58,585 nucleotides of DNA from Nitrospinaceae bacterium (GCA_029261395.1 JAJDBJ010000021.1:1-58585); one strand, 5' to 3'. Positions 8,110 through 15,994 are shown, counted from the first letter of the stretch. Notes: generated by a model not told the origin, from the letters alone. Made by a program: numbers and translations.

Positions 8110-9022
8110 GGGTATATCCGAATTCCTTCAAATAGCGTGCACTTTCCCGCCAGCGTTCTTTAATCTTAACAAAACTGTTTAGATACACTTTACTGCCCAA
8201 ACGTTTCTCAATTTCTACCCGCGCCTGGCTCCCAACCTTCTTGAGCAGGGACCCTTTTTCGCCGATGATGATCTTCTTTTGCGATGCTTTTTCAACATAA
8301 ATGGCCGCATCAATGACCATCACTCCCTTTTTGCCCTCGCGCATGCTCTCGATCATCACCGCCACGGCATAGGGCACTTCCAGGTGGGTGAGCCGGATGA
8401 TCTTCTCCCGGATGATCTCGGCCACCAGAAACTCTTCCGGGCAGTCGGTGATCATGTCCTCGGGAAAATATTGCGGTCCCTCCGGCAGATGCTTGAGCAG
8501 GATCTCTTTCAGGAGATCGAGCCCGTCCTCTTTTAAGGCGGAAATAGGGATGATGTCGGTAAACGGCGCACGGCTTTTCAGCTCGGCCATCAATCCCAAT
8601 ACTTCTGGCTTGGGGATCAGGTCGATCTTGTTGATCACCAGGAAAATCGGGGTTTTCACATGTTTCAATGAATCCAGCACAAACTCGTCTTCCGGTTGAA
8701 ACTTCTGCTTGGCGTCGACCATGAACAGGATGACGTCGACATCCCCGTAGGTGCTCATCGAGGCATGCACCATCGCCTGGTTGAGTTTGCTGGTGGATTC
8801 GTGGATACCGGGGGTGTCCATCAGGATGATCTGCCCACCGGGCAGGTGACAGATACCGGTGATCTTGTTGCGAGTGGTCTGGGGCCGCCGGGAAATCGCC
8901 GCCAATTTGCTCGATACCAGATGGTTCAGCAGGGTCGATTTCCCCACGTTGGGCTTGCCAATAAGGCTCGCGTAACCCGATTTGAATACTGTGCTCTCTG
9001 AGGCTAGAATGCTATTGTTCAC
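8096..9022 (-). CDS. era: GTPase Era
   Basis: Era binds 16S rRNA near its 3' end and helps 30S assembly. The G1 motif GKPNVGKST, the switch region RRPQTTRNKITG, G3 DTPG and G4 NKID are all present. A C-terminal KH domain follows (GEKGSLLKKVGSQARVEIEK, VYLNSFVKIKERWRE). I prefer the GTG at 9022 (308 aa, the normal Era length). The ATG at 9085 would add 21 unconserved residues and bring the start within 20 bp of the divergent hemW start. The gene precedes map on the same strand and is divergent from hemW. Confidence 0.93.
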   Translation of the reverse strand: MNNSILASESTVFKSGYASLIGKPNVGKSTLLNHLVSSKLAAISRRPQTTRNKITGICHLPGGQIILMDTPGIHESTSKLNQAMVHASMSTYGDVDVILFMVDAKQKFQPEDEFVLDSLKHVKTPIFLVINKIDLIPKPEVLGLMAELKSRAPFTDIIPISALKEDGLDLLKEILLKHLPEGPQYFPEDMITDCPEEFLVAEIIREKIIRLTHLEVPYAVAVMIESMREGKKGVMVIDAAIYVEKASQKKIIIGEKGSLLKKVGSQARVEIEKRLGSKVYLNSFVKIKERWRESARYLKEFGYTHGNH

Positions 9023-9104
9023 TTCTTTTGAAGGTGGGCGAATCGTTTCGCATGACTGGGTAAATTGTATTATAGGACGGACCATAAACCAAGCACGGAT
9101 ATCA

Positions 9105-10259
9105 ATGAACTCTATCGGTTTGTATCTTCACATTCCCTATTGCCTGCACAAATGCGGCTACTGCGACTTCAACTCCCACAACATCAACGAGGCGGAGATG
9201 GAGTCCTACGTCCGGGCCCTGCTCAACGAAATGGAGCAGGGGGCAAAAGAGGCGCGGGATCGGCGGGTCGATACGATCTTTTTCGGCGGCGGCACCCCCA
9301 CCACCCTGCCCTTCGCCGACCTCGCCCGTATTCTTGAGGCCTGCCACCAGCATTTCCAGGTCGACCCGCAAGCGGAAATCACCTGCGAGGCCAATCCGGC
9401 CACCATCCCGCAAACCGATCTGACCCAATTGCGCGAAGCCGGATTCAACCGCCTCAGCATCGGGGTGCAGTCATTCGATCCGGAAGAGCTGAAACGGCTG
9501 GAGCGGGTGCACAGCGTCGACGAGGTGTACCTCACTGTGGAGCGGGCGCGCCAAGCCGGATTCGATAACCTGTCGCTCGATCTCATGTTTGCTCTGCCGG
9601 GCCAAACAGTCGAACGATGGCGGGATAATCTGCAAAAGGCCATCGACTTGGAGCCGGATCATATCTCCGCCTACAACCTGACCATTGAGCCGGATACCGT
9701 CTTCTACAAACAACAATCACAGGGCCAACTGAAGATGCCGCCGGACGATTTCCAGCGGGAACTGTTTGAGATCACCATCGACACCCTCACCGGTGCCGGA
9801 TACGAACACTACGAAATTTCCAATTACGCAAAACCGGGAAAGCAAAGCCGGCACAATCTCAATTACTGGGTGGACGGCGAGTACATCGGGCTCGGCGCGG
9901 GAGCCTCATCTTTCTTCAATGGCGACCGCACTAAAAACACCAACCTGCCCGCCCGCTACATCACACAGATCAACAAATCCAAGGCCGCGGTGGAGTCGCG
10001 TGAAACACCCGACCGGCGTCAACGCATGGGCGAGGCGGTGATGCTCGGACTCCGTCTCAGCCAAGGACTCAATTTAACCACCTTTGAAAAGCAATTCGGC
10101 ATCTCGTTTCACGAGGCCTTTGGTGAAACTGTGGAACGCCTGGAGAAAATGGAATTACTGGAGACATCCAATGGACAAATCTACTTGACCCGCGAGGGTC
10201 TATTTTTAGCCGACTCAGTCATCATCGAATTCATCCCGGAACCGGAGAAAGCAACCTAA
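9105..10259 (+). CDS. hemW: HemW-type radical SAM protein (haem chaperone; HemN-like)
   Basis: A 384-aa radical SAM protein. The start at 9105 places the cluster motif C13-x3-C17-x2-C20 (YCLHKCGYCDF) near the N-terminus, as is normal for HemW; the open frame extends upstream to 8982 without conservation. The motifs FFGGGTPT, ANPATI, RLSIGVQSF and HNLNYW then GLGAGASSF mark the HemW/HemN group. The short HemW-like N-terminus and single cluster motif favour haem chaperone over coproporphyrinogen dehydrogenase, but sequence alone does not prove it. The next gene, mazG, starts 1 nt after the stop codon. Confidence 0.88.
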   Translation: MNSIGLYLHIPYCLHKCGYCDFNSHNINEAEMESYVRALLNEMEQGAKEARDRRVDTIFFGGGTPTTLPFADLARILEACHQHFQVDPQAEITCEANPATIPQTDLTQLREAGFNRLSIGVQSFDPEELKRLERVHSVDEVYLTVERARQAGFDNLSLDLMFALPGQTVERWRDNLQKAIDLEPDHISAYNLTIEPDTVFYKQQSQGQLKMPPDDFQRELFEITIDTLTGAGYEHYEISNYAKPGKQSRHNLNYWVDGEYIGLGAGASSFFNGDRTKNTNLPARYITQINKSKAAVESRETPDRRQRMGEAVMLGLRLSQGLNLTTFEKQFGISFHEAFGETVERLEKMELLETSNGQIYLTREGLFLADSVIIEFIPEPEKAT

Positions 10260-10260
10260 T

Positions 10261-11049
10261 ATGAGCCACACCCCTGACACGGCATTCAAAAAACTAATCG
10301 ATATCGTCAATACCCTGATGAGCGAAAACGGGTGCCCGTGGGACCGCGTGCAGACGCGCGAATCGTTAAAACCCTATCTCGTCGAAGAGGCTTACGAAAC
10401 ATTGGAAGCGCTCGACAGCAACCAGCCGGAAAAGATCAAAGATGAGTTGGGCGACCTGCTGTATCAGGTTCTGTTTCACGCCAAGATTTCCGAGAATCAG
10501 AAAGAGTTCGATATCACCGGAGTGATCGACAACCTCGCCGAAAAAATGGTACGGCGTCACCCGCATGTATTTGAAGATAGTAAAGCAGACACACCGGATG
10601 CGGTGATCAATCAATGGGAGCACATCAAGATCAGCGAGAAGGCCAACCGGGACCACAAGTCAGTACTCGACAGCGTACCGAAAAACCTGCCGTCCCTCGC
10701 CCGCGCGCAAAAACTCACCAAAAAAGCCGCCAAGCACGGTTTCGACTGGCAAGAGATCAAAGACGTGTTCGCCAAACTCGATGAAGAAGTCGCCGAGTTC
10801 AAGGAAGCGGTGCTGAGTGGTAAAGATGAAAACATCACCGACGAACTGGGCGACATCCTGTTCGTGCTGGTGAACATCGCGCGGCACAAAAAGATCGATG
10901 CCGAAGAAGCGTTACGCGGCACCAACAACAAGTTCATCCAACGCTTCCAATACATCGAAGCGCAAGTCGAACAATCCGGCAAAGCCCTCAAAGATACTCC
11001 CCTTGACACACTCGAACACTACTGGCAGGAAGCCAAGCGGAAAGGTTAA
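10261..11049 (+). CDS. mazG: Nucleoside triphosphate pyrophosphohydrolase MazG
   Basis: A 262-aa all-alpha NTP pyrophosphohydrolase with two MazG domains. The first carries CPWDRVQTRESL followed by EEAYETLEAL and DELGDLLYQVLFHA; the second carries DEEVAEFKEAV and DELGDILFVLVNIARH. The repeated E-x-x-E...E-x-x-D sets bind Mg2+. MazG hydrolyses NTPs or aberrant dNTPs and can lower (p)ppGpp. It is transcribed with hemW, with a 1-nt gap. Its last bases overlap the convergent hypothetical gene at 11046. Confidence 0.93.
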   Translation: MSHTPDTAFKKLIDIVNTLMSENGCPWDRVQTRESLKPYLVEEAYETLEALDSNQPEKIKDELGDLLYQVLFHAKISENQKEFDITGVIDNLAEKMVRRHPHVFEDSKADTPDAVINQWEHIKISEKANRDHKSVLDSVPKNLPSLARAQKLTKKAAKHGFDWQEIKDVFAKLDEEVAEFKEAVLSGKDENITDELGDILFVLVNIARHKKIDAEEALRGTNNKFIQRFQYIEAQVEQSGKALKDTPLDTLEHYWQEAKRKG

Positions 11050-11573
11050 TCAATATCCAAACTTTTATTTTTTAATGCCGCAACTCGGGTATCAATTAGA
11101 GAAAGTTGGTTTTCCCACCATTCTATCGCTTCCTTCACTATATCTCTCTGATCTTTACCTTTAAAAGGACCATCGGTAATTTTATAATCATATTCAACTG
11201 TCCCTTCACCAATTTGTCCTATCTGCTCAAATTTTTTATTTAAAACCACTGTGGGCACATTAATGGTTACATTCACTCCGGCTCGAAATCTATATTCCTT
11301 CAAAATTAAGTTTCGATCATCCTCAATAAATCCCCAAAAAATCTCTGGTGTTGGTTTTGATGTTTTTATGGCTTTCCACCATTCAGATATGACTTTTTTC
11401 ATTTCAGTACTTATCCCTGAATCAACCTTGTCTAAAACATGCCCCACGGAACGAAGTAAGGTTATGGTAGCTACCCATATTAATCGCCATTTTATCCCCT
11501 TGGGTTCATCATAAAGGTCATCCAGAGCATTCTTACAATCTTTTAAAACTATTCTGGCTAGATTTGTTATGAT
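11046..11573 (-). pseudogene. Conserved hypothetical protein, probably 5'-truncated
   Basis: From the GTG at 11447 a 133-aa product is possible (starts GHVLDKVDSGISTEMKKV). The same frame stays open upstream to the TGA at 11576-11574 and reads LVLDKVD-like context: LDDLYDEPKGIKWRLIWV, then ATITLLRSVGHVLDK. That extension looks like real coding sequence of the same domain, but contains no ATG, GTG or TTG before the internal GTG. The 5' end has therefore probably been lost, or a rare start is used. The gene is more AT-rich than mazG beside it, and the repeat-rich gap beyond supports local rearrangement. Function unknown. Confidence 0.5.
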
Positions 11574-11576
11574 TCA

Positions 11577-11895
11577 ATAATACTACACAAGGACCGGAAC
11601 TGTCATTTTGAGCAAACGCAGGTGGCTAAGAATATATGGTTTTAGTGGTGTTGCCTTCGACAGGCTCAGGGTGACATTAAGGAGGAATCCCCCTAACCCC
11701 CTCCTTCGACAAGCTCAGGACAATTTTTACAAGAGGGAGGCGGAGTACCTCCGCTAGCAACTAAAACCCAGATTCTTCGTCGCCGATGGCTCCTCAGAAT
11801 GACAGTTATTACTCAATTTGTCATCCTGAGCGTTAGCGAAGGATCTGGGTTTTCTCTAAGCCCTCTGCGGTAAAAATTTTTCCTGACTGCATATT
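11577..11895. repeat. Repeat-rich intergenic region with large imperfect hairpin
   Basis: It contains several dispersed-repeat fragments of the 'TTCGACAGGCTCAGG' and 'CATCCTGAGCG...AGCGAAGGAT' types. At 11763-11853 two copies lie head to head: AAAACCCAGATTCTTCG (11763) is the imperfect inverse of CGAAGGATCTGGGTTTT (11837), and CTCAGAATGACA of TGTCATCCTGAG. At 11732-11755 lies a 24-bp unit that recurs at 12897-12920. No gene is seen. Confidence 0.7.
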
Positions 11896-12735
11896 TCAAA
11901 ACATCCCTTCCGGAGATTGCACTCTCCGGCCCTGGAACAGGGGCTTCTCAATCACAAACTTCCATTCCGGGTTGAGGGCGACGTCCCGCAATCCACCGAG
12001 CAGTTGGTCGAAAGTCTCCGCGTCAGCATCGGCAAACTCAAAGTAGGTGATGAAGTCCTGATCGCCGCCCATGAATCGGGAGTGGTACAGTTTGCGGAAA
12101 ACTTTGTTGATGTACTTGAAGCCTATGGCGTTATGGCCGAGTTGCTGCGGGCTGAACACTTCCGGATGCTTGAAAAAATACTGCTCCCGTTTTTCCTGAG
12201 GGAGCCCCCACCATTCGGCGGTCTTCGACAGGGGGAGCACGACGGCGTTGGGCTGGTCTCGTCCTGTGCCGCGCGTCGGCGCCTGGTCTTTCAGCCGCTG
12301 GAGCGTGGCGGTATCCGTGTAATTCAACTGGCCCGTCACGCCGAATTGGGTTTCGATTTCAAAATAGGTGTTCAACTCACCCGACACCTCCCGAATGATT
12401 TTTTCGATGGTCTGGCGGTTCAGGGATTCCACCCGGATCATTCCTATCGGCTTGCGTGACACCGGCTGGCCATTGAGCGTATAAGAAACGGTCTTGTGAA
12501 ACTGGATGGTCTCAACTGCGCCTTTCTCAGGAGTGAAATCGTTGGAAAAGTTTCCGGAAGCCTGCTGGATGTGTTCGGAGAGTTTTTGTTTGTCCAGTTG
12601 GGACAAAACAATGCCAGGCTTGGGAAACAGAGACATAAACCCGACCCACTGGCCCTGGACAGCGTGCACACTTCCCGCCCAAAAGATAAGAAGGATACCT
12701 GCTGATAGGACAAAGCCTAATTTCTTTAAAATCAT
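11896..12735 (-). CDS. cld: Chlorite dismutase-family haem protein, exported
   Basis: A 279-aa protein with a Sec signal peptide (MILKKLGFVLSAGILLIFW, cleavage near SVHA). The C-terminal half carries the clade I chlorite dismutase pattern: TAEWWGLPQEKRE, then H201 and R214 exactly 13 residues apart (GHNAIGFKYINKVFR), then KLYHS and DFITYFEFAD. In known Clds the proximal haem His and the distal catalytic Arg have this spacing. The N-terminal half is divergent. The ATG at 12735 has GGAGG 5 nt upstream. Cld converts chlorite to chloride and O2, and occurs in nitrite oxidisers, where nitrite oxidoreductase can reduce chlorate. Activity here is inference. The gene stands alone, bracketed by copies of a 24-bp repeat. 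Confidence 0.8.
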   Translation of the reverse strand: MILKKLGFVLSAGILLIFWAGSVHAVQGQWVGFMSLFPKPGIVLSQLDKQKLSEHIQQASGNFSNDFTPEKGAVETIQFHKTVSYTLNGQPVSRKPIGMIRVESLNRQTIEKIIREVSGELNTYFEIETQFGVTGQLNYTDTATLQRLKDQAPTRGTGRDQPNAVVLPLSKTAEWWGLPQEKREQYFFKHPEVFSPQQLGHNAIGFKYINKVFRKLYHSRFMGGDQDFITYFEFADADAETFDQLLGGLRDVALNPEWKFVIEKPLFQGRRVQSPEGMF

Positions 12736-13002
12736 GTGCGCCTCCAAACAAAAAATTTATATATTAGCGATTGTACCCACATCAAACTCAGTTTTCAAAG
12801 GGGCAAACACTTATGCAACATGCATGACTCCTTTACGGGCTTCTCTGTGGGCTCTGTACCCTCTGCGGTGACAAATCCCCCCGGTCCCCTTCAAGAAGAG
12901 GGAGGCGGAGTACCTCCGCTGGAAATGTTTTCCCTGCTTCTTTTCGATTTTATCGGTGTTTATCTGTGTTCATCGGTGGATAAAACTGCGTGTGCCGCAG
13001 GC
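12736..13002. repeat. Intergenic region between cld and csp with repeat unit
   Basis: The gap upstream of cld holds the second copy (12897-12920) of the 24-bp unit found downstream of cld at 11732-11755. The unit includes the palindrome GCGGAG-TAC-CTCCGC. Other fragments shared with the downstream gap are CTCTGCGGT and a run of 'aatcccccc'. No coding sequence is apparent. Confidence 0.55.
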
Positions 13003-13044
13003 ACAAAAAAACCCCGGCGGGGCGGGAAGCCCGGCCGGGGTTTT
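13003..13044. terminator. Terminator downstream of the first cold-shock gene
   Basis: ACCCCGGC (13011) pairs with GCCGGGGT (13034). A-run on the left and T-run on the right make it usable in both directions. It directly follows the csp stop at 13059. Confidence 0.8.
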
Positions 13045-13058
13045 CGGTATTCGCGGTT

Positions 13059-13259
13059 TTACTTGGGAACGACGTTGGAGGCTTGCGGGCCTTTTTGCCC
13101 ATCAGTCTTTTCAAACTCGACCGTCTGGCCTTCCGTCAGGGTTTTGAATCCTTCCGATTGAATTTCTGAGAAGTGAACGAAAACATCTTCGCCATCTTCA
13201 CCTTCAATAAATCCATATCCTTTGCTGTCGTTGAACCACTTTACTTTTCCTACTGACAT
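13059..13259 (-). CDS. Cold-shock protein (CspA family), copy 1
   Basis: A 66-aa OB-fold protein. RNP1 is KGYGFIE and RNP2 is DVFVHFSEI, the nucleic-acid-binding motifs of CspA. It is an RNA chaperone in the cytoplasm. It differs from the second copy at only a few positions (for example VGKVKWFND versus LGKVKWFNE). AAGGAG lies just upstream, and a hairpin (GAGCG/CGCTC) sits before that ribosome site. The 350-bp upstream gap contains an apparently separate structured transcript with its own terminator. Confidence 0.95.
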   Translation of the reverse strand: MSVGKVKWFNDSKGYGFIEGEDGEDVFVHFSEIQSEGFKTLTEGQTVEFEKTDGQKGPQASNVVPK

Positions 13260-13377
13260 AGCTTGTCGCGCTCCTTAAAATGAGCGGGAAAACGCTCGAG
13301 ACAAAACCCAAAACCGCATTCCCAGATTTTTCGTAAGACGGTCTTCAAAGACCTCCGCCGGACCGTTGCCCTTCCCT

Positions 13378-13404
13378 ACAAAAAAACCATCCCTGAGGAT
13401 GGTC
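13378..13404 (-). terminator. Terminator-like hairpin inside the csp1 upstream region
   Basis: On the minus strand ACCATCC, a 4-nt loop and GGATGGT are followed by seven T. It lies 120-145 bp upstream of the csp1 ATG, so it would stop a transcript from further upstream before the gene: either an attenuator or the 3' end of a small RNA. Confidence 0.7.
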
Positions 13405-13531
13405 GGTTCATATCGAATCGAATGCTCCAATCACCGCTGTTGGGACAGCCCGTTCATTCGGGCGGATGGATTCAAAGCCATCTCGTTTTACGGCCTCTTT
13501 TTACCACAGGTGATTCGATTTTCCCAAGTTT
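13378..13531 (-). ncRNA. Candidate structured RNA (small RNA or csp leader/attenuator)
   Basis: About 150 nt on the minus strand between two csp genes. A long-range stem pairs AATCGAATCACC (plus-strand 13509-13520) with 13416-13435, with a 6-nt bulge. Inside are hairpins GATGG/CCATC (about 13465-13482) and GCCCG/CGGGC (about 13448-13463). The 3' end is the terminator at 13378-13404. No open frame explains it. I cannot match it to 6S, SRP, tmRNA or a riboswitch I know. Structure by eye only. Confidence 0.45.
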
Positions 13532-13563
13532 TTTTAGGGCATGAGAGGCGGATGAGCGGGCAC

Positions 13564-13597
13564 AAAAAACCCGGCGGAGGTGGGGGCTCCGCCGGGT
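13564..13597 (-). terminator. Terminator of the second cold-shock gene
   Basis: CCCGGCGGAG (13570) pairs perfectly with CTCCGCCGGG (13587) over a 7-nt loop, with an A-run on the plus strand that gives T on the minus strand. It starts 17 bp after the csp2 stop codon. Confidence 0.85.
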
Positions 13598-13613
13598 ATT
13601 TGAATACGTGAGG

Positions 13614-13814
13614 TTATTTTGGAACTACGTTCGAGGCTTGCGGACCTTTTTTCCCCTCGGTCTTTTCGAATTCGACCTCCTGGCCCTCTTTCAGCGTTTT
13701 GAATCCTTCCGATTGGATTTCCGAGAAGTGTACAAACACATCTTCGCCATCTTCGGACTCAATAAAACCATACCCTTTGCTTTCGTTGAACCACTTAACT
13801 TTACCTAGAGACAT
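13614..13814 (-). CDS. Cold-shock protein (CspA family), copy 2
   Basis: A 66-aa CspA-type OB-fold RNA chaperone with RNP1 KGYGFIE and RNP2 DVFVHFSEI. It is a near-identical tandem paralogue of the 13059-13259 gene. GAGGAG lies just upstream of the ATG. The two leaders share the block TCGCGCTCCT near the start codon, which suggests that the duplication included the 5' UTR. The upstream 290 bp has no gene but contains a strong 9-3-9 palindrome at 13979-13999. Confidence 0.95.
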   Translation of the reverse strand: MSLGKVKWFNESKGYGFIESEDGEDVFVHFSEIQSEGFKTLKEGQEVEFEKTEGKKGPQASNVVPK

Positions 13815-13978
13815 ACCAATCGCGCTCCTCAGATTCAGCGGGAATGCGTTCCATAGGGTACCGAAATCGCTTTCCCCAGTTGTCTATCAGGCGATTACTG
13901 GCCCCATCCCCGCAAAGACCCTGCCTGGGCCCCACTTTCCGGATTGCCGTGACCACTACCACCCCTCTTTCGCACGCG

Positions 13979-13999
13979 TATCCTACCATAGGTAGGATA
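13979..13999. promoter_or_regulatory. Perfect 9-3-9 palindrome upstream of csp2
   Basis: TATCCTACC and GGTAGGATA are separated by ATA. It is 165 bp upstream of the csp2 start. It could be an operator or a hairpin at the 5' end of the long csp leader. No T-run follows on the minus strand, so it is not a terminator there. Confidence 0.5.
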
Positions 14000-14106
14000 A
14001 AACCGCCCTTATTTTATGGCTAAAAAACCACAATTTCCCTATAAATAAACACCCTAAATAAGGTACTATCCCCTGACGTAGAGTTGCCATACTCCGTTTC
14101 CAGAGC

Positions 14107-14427
14107 TCACTTTATACCTCTGCCAACCTGCACCGCATCACGAGCCCAGAGAATGAGTTCCTCTTCATTTTCAAGTATGTCCGGTGGGACTTCGTAGTAA
14201 TTTTTGAGCGTCTGTTTGTCCGAGGGTTGAAACGGTTTCATGCTGTATGCTTCATAAGCAGGACGGGTGTGGTCATCGGTTTTGAAGTACAGACGTCCTT
14301 TATGCAGAATGCCGAAGAATGCGTCGCGTTGGTACAACCCGAATCCGCCAAACATCGCGCGGCAGGTGACAGGCATCATTCCCGCCAACTGGTCCAGCAC
14401 GAATTCTTTAAAGGAGTCTTGTTGCAT
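14107..14427 (-). CDS. TfoX/Sxy N-terminal domain protein
   Basis: A 106-aa protein with the TfoX N-terminal domain pattern: FVLDQLAGMMPVTCRAMFGGFGLYQ, then FFGILHKGRLYFKTDD and MKPFQPSDKQTLKNYYEVP. It lacks the C-terminal domain of full-length Sxy, so a competence role cannot be assumed; many such stand-alone proteins are uncharacterised. It starts 6 bp after the upstream 4-TM gene and is the last member of a GT2 - 4-TM - TfoX set. Confidence 0.85.
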   Translation of the reverse strand: MQQDSFKEFVLDQLAGMMPVTCRAMFGGFGLYQRDAFFGILHKGRLYFKTDDHTRPAYEAYSMKPFQPSDKQTLKNYYEVPPDILENEEELILWARDAVQVGRGIK

Positions 14428-14433
14428 CTCCTT

Positions 14434-14847
14434 TCATTCCTCCTCCTTTGCCGGAGCCAGTACAAAATACAGATTGCCAGCCATGATCAACAGCCCTGCC
14501 CCGGTCATCAAGGCGAATCCGACAAATGCGGCGTGCAGGATTCCGCCGGACCACAATCCTCCGGCAAGATGAGTCGAGGCCATGCCCAGCAAACCGGTGT
14601 TGTGCAATATGAAATGATACTTAACGCCGCCCGGCCAGGGAACGGGGCGGGAGTTGAAACGGGGAAGCACATGGTACGCCACCCCGGCGATAAACATGGT
14701 CATGAATCCCAGCAGGTTCAGGTGAATATGAACGAAGCGCAATCGTTCGCTCCACTCCGGCTGAGTGCCGATCACCACTCCCATCACTACTCCAAGTGCC
14801 AGATAAATCAACGCCATCTTGGTAAAACGTTTTGCCCAAATTTCCAT
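14434..14847 (-). CDS. Four-helix membrane protein related to haem-copper oxidase subunit I
   Basis: A 137-aa protein with four predicted membrane helices. Helix 2 carries VHIHLNLLGFMTMFIAGVAY followed by HVLPRF, similar to the haem-ligating helices of cbb3-type CcoN and NO reductase. Histidines fall at 40, 42, 59, 78, 82, 93 and 105, so a haem or metal site is possible. It is far too short to be a full oxidase subunit. The ATG at 14847 (AAGG just upstream) lies 4 bp after the glycosyltransferase stop; the frame is open upstream, but that extension overlaps the neighbour. Confidence 0.6.
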   Translation of the reverse strand: MEIWAKRFTKMALIYLALGVVMGVVIGTQPEWSERLRFVHIHLNLLGFMTMFIAGVAYHVLPRFNSRPVPWPGGVKYHFILHNTGLLGMASTHLAGGLWSGGILHAAFVGFALMTGAGLLIMAGNLYFVLAPAKEEE

Positions 14848-14851
14848 TCTG

Positions 14852-15994
14852 TTACCTTTCCGGTTGTGAATAAGTTCGTCCGCGCCATTCGGCTCTACCG
14901 CGGACCAATACATGGATCATCGAATTGATCATGATGGCGGCCATGACCAGAGCTCCCAAAGGAAACAGCAGAGCATAATACTTTTCCAGGTTCAGTTCAT
15001 GGCATAGAGCCCATTTCGTAATCAACACCAGCCCCAGCCCGGCCAGGGCCATTGCCTGCCATCCCGGGCCCGACCCCACCCACAGGTGAACCCCTACCAT
15101 GAGCCACGGAGTCACCACGAATCCCAATACGCAAAGGATATAATAAAACGTTTTGAATATCGATTTTTTCATCGCCAGGAAAACATTTTTGCGCCAACCG
15201 ATCCATATTTCCTGGAACGAATGGTACATGCGGATGGTATAAATTTTCCGGGCGTCGGCAATCATGATGTGGGCTCCGGATTGTTTCACCAGACGCGCCA
15301 TGCCGATATCCTCCAGAATGGCCTGCTTGAGCGGTTCATGGCCTCCCACCCAGTCATACACTTCCCTCCGTAGCATGATAAAAGCGCCGACACCCATGGC
15401 GTCCGGTGATTCCGGATCATTCACTTTTTTGAATCGCGTGAGGGCCGCGATGAACGCGAAAATGACCGGTTGCACCACTCGTTCCCAGAACGAACCAAAC
15501 TCGGCGCCGGGCAGAAGGGAGATCATGTCCAACTGCTGTTTCTGCATGAGGTGAACTGCAGTCGTCAAGGCGTACCGCTGGAACACGGGGTCGGCATCGG
15601 TGAACAGGAGTAGTTCGCCCCGCGCCTTGTGTGTGGCCTGATTCAGGGCGAAGGGTTTACCGTACCAATCGGCAGGCAATGCCGCACCTTGAATGGCGAT
15701 CAAATTGGCATGCCGTTCCTGCAACGATTTAATAATACGCGGCGTGTTATCGGTAGAGTTGTCATCGACCACGATCACTTCAAAGTGAGGATAGTTCTGG
15801 TTCAGCAACGAGGTGAGACAGGCTTCGATATCCCGTTCCTCGTTGCGTGCCGGGACACAAACCGAAACAAAAGGACACACGGGCAGGGGGCCGGCCGCAG
15901 GCTCGACCTTGACCAGAAACCAGGTATTGATCGTTAAATAGACCACGATCGCAATAATGAAAATAAACTGTAGAACGGTAAGAAAGATCAGCAT
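14852..15994 (-). CDS. Membrane-associated family 2 glycosyltransferase
   Basis: A 380-aa GT-A enzyme. It has an N-terminal membrane helix, then SVCVPARNEERDI and VVDDNSTDNT (nucleotide-sugar binding), TDAD (the DxD metal site) and LEDIGMARLVKQ (catalytic ED region). Three or four membrane helices follow, and the end reads AEWRGRTY, as in CrtQ/CruC-like glycosyltransferases that act on lipid or carotenoid acceptors. The acceptor is unknown. The gene heads a three-gene set with the 4-TM protein and TfoX. Confidence 0.85.
   Translation of the reverse strand: MLIFLTVLQFIFIIAIVVYLTINTWFLVKVEPAAGPLPVCPFVSVCVPARNEERDIEACLTSLLNQNYPHFEVIVVDDNSTDNTPRIIKSLQERHANLIAIQGAALPADWYGKPFALNQATHKARGELLLFTDADPVFQRYALTTAVHLMQKQQLDMISLLPGAEFGSFWERVVQPVIFAFIAALTRFKKVNDPESPDAMGVGAFIMLRREVYDWVGGHEPLKQAILEDIGMARLVKQSGAHIMIADARKIYTIRMYHSFQEIWIGWRKNVFLAMKKSIFKTFYYILCVLGFVVTPWLMVGVHLWVGSGPGWQAMALAGLGLVLITKWALCHELNLEKYYALLFPLGALVMAAIMINSMIHVLVRGRAEWRGRTYSQPER

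Noticed and set aside
11896-12735. Coproheme decarboxylase HemQ instead of Cld
   Set aside because: HemQ is cytoplasmic and lacks the distal Arg; this protein has a signal peptide and Arg 13 residues after the His.
11732-12920. CRISPR array from the repeated 24-bp unit
   Set aside because: Only two copies 1.17 kb apart with a gene between them; no regular spacers and no cas genes.
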